Positions 60,755 through 64,000 of a DNA stretch of 64,000 nt are shown here, piece by piece. Location: NCBI RefSeq assembly GCF_016811075.1, contig NZ_JAFBGL010000009.1:151026-215025 (forward strand). The letters run 5' to 3'. The position numbers and the translations under genes were made by a program. This stretch comes from Oceaniferula flava (lineage in GTDB: Bacteria > Verrucomicrobiota > Verrucomicrobiia > Verrucomicrobiales > Akkermansiaceae). The notes below the pieces were generated by a model. That model worked only from the letters and a program-made list of their open reading frames with translations, ran no database searches and was not told the DNA's origin. How positions within the stretch are numbered: the stretch's first letter is position 1; each line of letters opens with the position of its first letter.

Positions 60755-62128
60755 TTAACGCCGACGATTTCGTCTGCGGCGGTTAGAAGATGGCCGACCC
60801 GTTGAAGCTGCCGATTTCTTCTCGCCTGAGCCATCACCGCGTGAGGAATTACCTCCGCCGCCACCGCTACGGGCGCCATTACGGCCACCGGAATTACGAG
60901 GTCCGCGGGCTTGACGTGCCTGCTGTTTGCGGGCGTTCGCGGCTTTCATCACCTCGCTCGCTGTGGGAGCGCGGTTAGGCCAAAGTTCGGGGGAGAATCC
61001 TTCGACATCGGTCAGCGGAATCCGCTGCTTGATGAGCTTTTCAATGGCGGTGAAGAACGGACGCTCGTCGTTGCAGACCAGTGAGATGGCTTCACCTTCC
61101 TTACCGGCGCGACCTGTCCGGCCAATCCGGTGCACGTAATCCTCGGGGATGTTAGGGAGTTCGAAATTGATCACGTGCGGCAGCTGGGCGATGTCCAGGC
61201 CACGGGCGGCGATATCGGTCGCCACCAAAACGCGGACTTTCCCTTTCTTGAATCCGTCCAGCGCCTTGGTGCGTGCACCCTGGCCTTTGTTGCCGTGGAT
61301 GGCCGCCGATGAGATACCGGCTTTTTCCAGCTTCTGGCTCAGTCGGTTCGCGCCATGTTTGGTGCGGGTGAATACCAGCACCTGCTTCCAGTCGCCTTCC
61401 TGAATGAGCTTCAGGCAGATCTCGGATTTCTTGGTATTGTCACAGCGGTATGCGCGCTGCTCCACGGTTTCAGCCGTGGTGTTCTCAGGGCTGACCTCGA
61501 TGGCCACGGGGTTCACCAGCAGTTCCTTGGTCATCTGCTTGATTTCCTTGGAGAAGGTAGCGGAGAACAGGAGGTTCTGACGTTTCTTCGGCAGCATCTT
61601 GATCACCTTGCGGATGTCGTTGATGAATCCCATGTCGAGCATGCGGTCGGCTTCATCGAGCACCAGCATGTTGACTCCGTCTAACTTACAAGCACCTTGC
61701 TGGCAGAGGTCTAACAGTCGACCAGGTGTAGCCACCAGGATGTCGATGCCTTCTTTCAGCTTGCGGATTTGCGGGCCGATCTTGACACCGCCGTAAACGA
61801 CCATGCTGCGGAGTTGGAGGTATTTTCCGTAGTCGATGATGCTCTGTTCCACCTGAGCCGCGAGTTCGCGAGTCGGGGTGAGGACGAGGGCTCGGATGGG
61901 GCGACCGCGTGACGGTTTGGCATCGCTGGTTTCGTCCAGGATTTGCATCATCGGCAGGGTGAATCCTGCGGTCTTGCCGGTGCCGGTCTGTGCGGCAGCG
62001 GTCATGTCCTTGCGGGCCAAAACGGCGGGAATTGCCTGCGCTTGAATGGGTGAGGGGGTGTCGTATCCCTTGTCGGAAACAGCACGGAGGAGATTATCGG
62101 ATAAGCCGGTATCGGCAAAAGTAGTCAT
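60755..62128 (-). CDS. DEAD-box RNA helicase (RhlE-like)
   Basis: 457 residues from the ATG at 62128 (the frame is open to 62242, but the extra residues look untranslated). Q motif [17 protein letters not shown], Walker [32 protein letters not shown] in [18 protein letters not shown], and [15 protein letters not shown]. The C-terminal 60 residues are Arg/Gly/Ser-rich and end [10 protein letters not shown], an RNA-binding tail. Probably acts in ribosome assembly, RNA decay or cold adaptation. Confidence 0.96.
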   Translation of the reverse strand: MTTFADTGLSDNLLRAVSDKGYDTPSPIQAQAIPAVLARKDMTAAAQTGTGKTAGFTLPMMQILDETSDAKPSRGRPIRALVLTPTRELAAQVEQSIIDYGKYLQLRSMVVYGGVKIGPQIRKLKEGIDILVATPGRLLDLCQQGACKLDGVNMLVLDEADRMLDMGFINDIRKVIKMLPKKRQNLLFSATFSKEIKQMTKELLVNPVAIEVSPENTTAETVEQRAYRCDNTKKSEICLKLIQEGDWKQVLVFTRTKHGANRLSQKLEKAGISSAAIHGNKGQGARTKALDGFKKGKVRVLVATDIAARGLDIAQLPHVINFELPNIPEDYVHRIGRTGRAGKEGEAISLVCNDERPFFTAIEKLIKQRIPLTDVEGFSPELWPNRAPTASEVMKAANARKQQARQARGPRNSGGRNGARSGGGGGNSSRGDGSGEKKSAASTGRPSSNRRRRNRRR

Positions 62129-62400
62129 AGTGGTATAATAAATAGCGGCGCCACCGGAAAAAAGATGGGGCGGCACAGCCGGGGAAAATTTCATCGGAAA
62201 TCGATGCCGTTTTCGCACTCGGCGTCCACGGTAGCTGAGCAAGGATCGCTCTGGCCAGAGTGGAAGCTACACAACTTTGAGTAAATGAACAGGATAATGT
62301 GAGGCATCGAGGTTTTCAAACGTCCGCTCATCACCAATCAGAAGAGCCTGGGTCCGAAAGAAAACTCCCCATGAGCATCTATTTGTGCATGCTATTCACC

Positions 62401-63828
62401 ATGTTTGATCTCAAATCTCTCTGCCTGCGAGCCATGGTCGTGGGCTCTTTGTCCTTCGTTCCCGCCACGGCAGAAGAACGCCCGCCGAACGTCGTTGTGT
62501 TCCTGGTCGATGACATTGGCTGGGGCGATGTCGGCTGTTACGGCAGCCAATTGCACGAAACTCCGGCAATTGATACCCTAGCGAAAGAGGGCATGAAATT
62601 CACTCACGGCTACTCTGCCTGCACGGTTTGTAGTCCCAGCAGGGCGGCGATCATGACCGGTCAGTATCCGGCTCGCTTGCACCTCACCGATTGGATTGCC
62701 GGTCACGTTCACGCGAAGGCTAAGCTTCAGGTTCCCGATTGGAAAATGTACATCGACCACAGCCTAACCACCATCCCCGAAGCGCTGAAAAGCAAAGGCT
62801 ACGCCACCGGTTTCTTTGGCAAATGGCACCTCATGCCCCATAAGCAGCCCGAGCTCATGCCCGAGCACACACCGGAAAAACATGGTTTCGATATCAACGT
62901 GGGTGGGCGCGAGTGGGGGCAGCCCAAAGGTAAGGGGAAGTATTTCTATCCCTGGGATATGCCCGGTCTGGAAGGTGGTGCAAAGGGAGACTTCCTCACT
63001 GACCGACTGACCACGGAGTCGATCAAGTGGATCGATGGCGTTAAAGAGAAACCCTTCCTGCTCTATCTATCCTACTACGCCGTGCATGGCCCGATCATGA
63101 CCAAACCGGAACTTAAGAAAAAGTATCAAGCAAAGCTCAAAGCCGGTGATTTCCAACAAAAGAATGCCGCCTACGCAGGTATGATTCAGAGCGTCGACGA
63201 AAGTGTCGGCAGGGTGATGGATTACCTGAAAAAGAACGGCCTGGCCGACAACACCCTAGTCATCTTCACCGGTGACAATGGCGGCGTCGCCGAGACCAGC
63301 AGTGGTGGCCTGCGCAAAGGCAAAGCTTGGTCGTATGAGGGTGGCACCCGTGAACCCTTCATTGTAAAATGGCCGGGGAAAGTCAAAGCCGGCAGCTCCA
63401 GTGACACGCCAGTGATCGGCATGGACATCTACCCGACGATTCTCGAAGCCGCTGGAGTCAGCCAGCCGAAAGATCAAGCCTGCGATGGGATCAGCTTGGT
63501 TCCCCACATGGAAGAAGGCGCGTCGATCGATCGCGACACGCTCTATTGGCACTACCCGCACTATCACAAAACCAAACCCTACAGCGCCATCCGCAAAGGC
63601 AACTGGAAGCTGATCCGATTCCATGAGGACGGAAAATTGGAACTCTATCATCTTCGCAAAGACCCCTCTGAATCGCAGAACCTCAGCAGTCAGTTTGCTG
63701 AAAAAGCAAAGACTCTCGCAGAGCAGTTAGATGCTTGGTTGAAATCTGTCGACGCCCAGCATATGACACCCAACCCTGCCTACGATCCCAAGGCTGGTAA
63801 GAGAGGGCAGAAAGGGAAACGGAAGTAA
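62401..63828 (+). CDS. formylglycine-dependent sulfatase (S1 family)
   Basis: 475 residues from the ATG at 62401, which gives a signal peptide (AMVVGSLSFVPATA); ATGs at 62371 and 62299 are alternatives. The sulfatase signature is complete: PNVVVFLVDDIGWGDVGCYG (metal Asp pair), then TVCSPSRAAIMTGQYPARLH with the Cys of C-x-P-S-R that is converted to formylglycine. GFFGKWHL and VIFTGDNGG hold further metal ligands. The C-terminal part (WKLIRFHEDGKLELYHLRKDPSE) is typical of polysaccharide or arylsulfatases. It is exported, so it likely acts on sulfated glycans such as algal polysaccharides; the maturase is not in the window. Confidence 0.94.
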   Translation: MFDLKSLCLRAMVVGSLSFVPATAEERPPNVVVFLVDDIGWGDVGCYGSQLHETPAIDTLAKEGMKFTHGYSACTVCSPSRAAIMTGQYPARLHLTDWIAGHVHAKAKLQVPDWKMYIDHSLTTIPEALKSKGYATGFFGKWHLMPHKQPELMPEHTPEKHGFDINVGGREWGQPKGKGKYFYPWDMPGLEGGAKGDFLTDRLTTESIKWIDGVKEKPFLLYLSYYAVHGPIMTKPELKKKYQAKLKAGDFQQKNAAYAGMIQSVDESVGRVMDYLKKNGLADNTLVIFTGDNGGVAETSSGGLRKGKAWSYEGGTREPFIVKWPGKVKAGSSSDTPVIGMDIYPTILEAAGVSQPKDQACDGISLVPHMEEGASIDRDTLYWHYPHYHKTKPYSAIRKGNWKLIRFHEDGKLELYHLRKDPSESQNLSSQFAEKAKTLAEQLDAWLKSVDAQHMTPNPAYDPKAGKRGQKGKRK

Positions 63829-63891
63829 ATCCGTATCACCGAATAGCGATCATTACCCAGCGATCAGCTGAGCGCAAAAAGCCAAGAACAC

Positions 63892-63924
63892 AAAAAAGCC
63901 GTCCTCTTAAGAGAACGGCTTTTT
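63892..63924. terminator. bidirectional terminator between sulfatase and tRNA
   Basis: A-run, GCCGT ... ACGGC stem with an inner CTCTTAAGAG palindrome, then T-run: functions for both convergent units, sulfatase (plus) and tRNA (minus). Confidence 0.85.
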
Positions 63925-63928
63925 AAAT

Positions 63929-64000
63929 TGGTTACGGGGGTAGGATTTGAACCTACGATCCCGCAGGCGCGGGATTATGAGCCTGACGAGCTACCTGGCT
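63929..64000 (-). tRNA. tRNA-Met (CAU), initiator-like, 5' end beyond the window
   Basis: On the minus strand from the edge: D-arm text GGTAGCTCGTCAGG, anticodon loop CTCATAA (anticodon CAT), T-arm GTAGG-TTCAAAT-CCTAC, acceptor 3' strand CCCCGTA, discriminator A and encoded CCA at 63931-63929. D-arm and loop text closely follow bacterial initiator tRNA. Odd point: 18 nt separate the anticodon loop from the T stem, against 10 in E. coli initiator tRNA; the extra part forms a TCCCGC/GCGGGA hairpin. The 5' acceptor strand is not visible, so integrity cannot be checked. Confidence 0.8.

Overview
The window reads like a chromosome segment of a heterotrophic, diderm bacterium of the phylum Verrucomicrobiota. 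This is inferred from the gene repertoire and protein style, not from a database search. The pointers are a KDO pathway gene (outer membrane), several sulfatase-type enzymes, a giant signal-peptide-bearing TPR/alpha-2-macroglobulin protein, a GldA/F/G-like ABC cluster with a DUF4340 partner, tandem DUF4190 proteins, and intergenic phrase-like repeats of a kind I associate with this phylum and its relatives. Coding density is high, and I see no prophage, insertion sequence, CRISPR array or rRNA operon.

Layout. 1-4 kb: minus-strand run kdsB, pyrG, ridA and two tandem DUF4190 proteins, the last cut by the left edge. 4.1-9.6 kb: sodium:solute symporter, a probable replication origin, dnaA, dnaN and a rhodanese lipoprotein. 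9.7-12.2 kb: minus-strand hipB-hipA-sirtuin cluster with palindromic operator candidates. 12.2-12.9 kb: repeat array A (four units of about 173 bp). 13-21.3 kb: the 2765-residue A2M-like protein. 21.4-26.5 kb: membrane sulfatase-superfamily protein, TauE/SafE exporter, gpmI. 26.5-27.2 kb: repeat array B, same design as A. 27.3-33.3 kb: I78-like secreted protein, acidic hypothetical protein with a possible frameshifted tail, MDR oxidoreductase, SGNH plus alpha/beta-hydrolase fusion, Xaa-Pro peptidase, AAA-type nucleotide-binding protein. 33.5-41.6 kb: accessory region with secreted nuclease, AbiE toxin-antitoxin pair, a 1066-residue helicase-nuclease, a cold-shock/DUF1294 protein preceded by an octamer tandem repeat, and a small membrane protein. 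41.7-48.1 kb: class IV aminotransferase, His-rich secreted protein, ABC transporter cluster. 48.3-48.8 kb: a rhodanese gene with an in-frame TGA. 48.9-54.7 kb: ffh, polysaccharide deacetylase, and an epimerase / sugar kinase / nucleotidyltransferase trio. 55-58.3 kb: pyruvate dehydrogenase E1 alpha, E1 beta and E2. 58.4-64 kb: C39-like protein, hydroxyacid dehydrogenase, DEAD-box helicase, sulfatase, and an initiator-like tRNA-Met cut by the right edge.

The strongest unusual signal is at 48344-48808. This secreted rhodanese has an in-frame TGA exactly where a second rhodanese in the same window has cysteine. The TGA is followed at the right distance by a two-part stem-loop whose apical loop is GGUC, the loop of the classic E. 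coli fdhF SECIS. I read it as a probable selenocysteine rhodanese that an ordinary gene caller would truncate. Other notable items are the two structure-conserving repeat arrays, the helicase-nuclease next to AbiE, the (GATTGGTT)8 tract abutting a start codon, and a candidate origin with a 16-nt AT-rich palindrome next to two DnaA-box-like sites.
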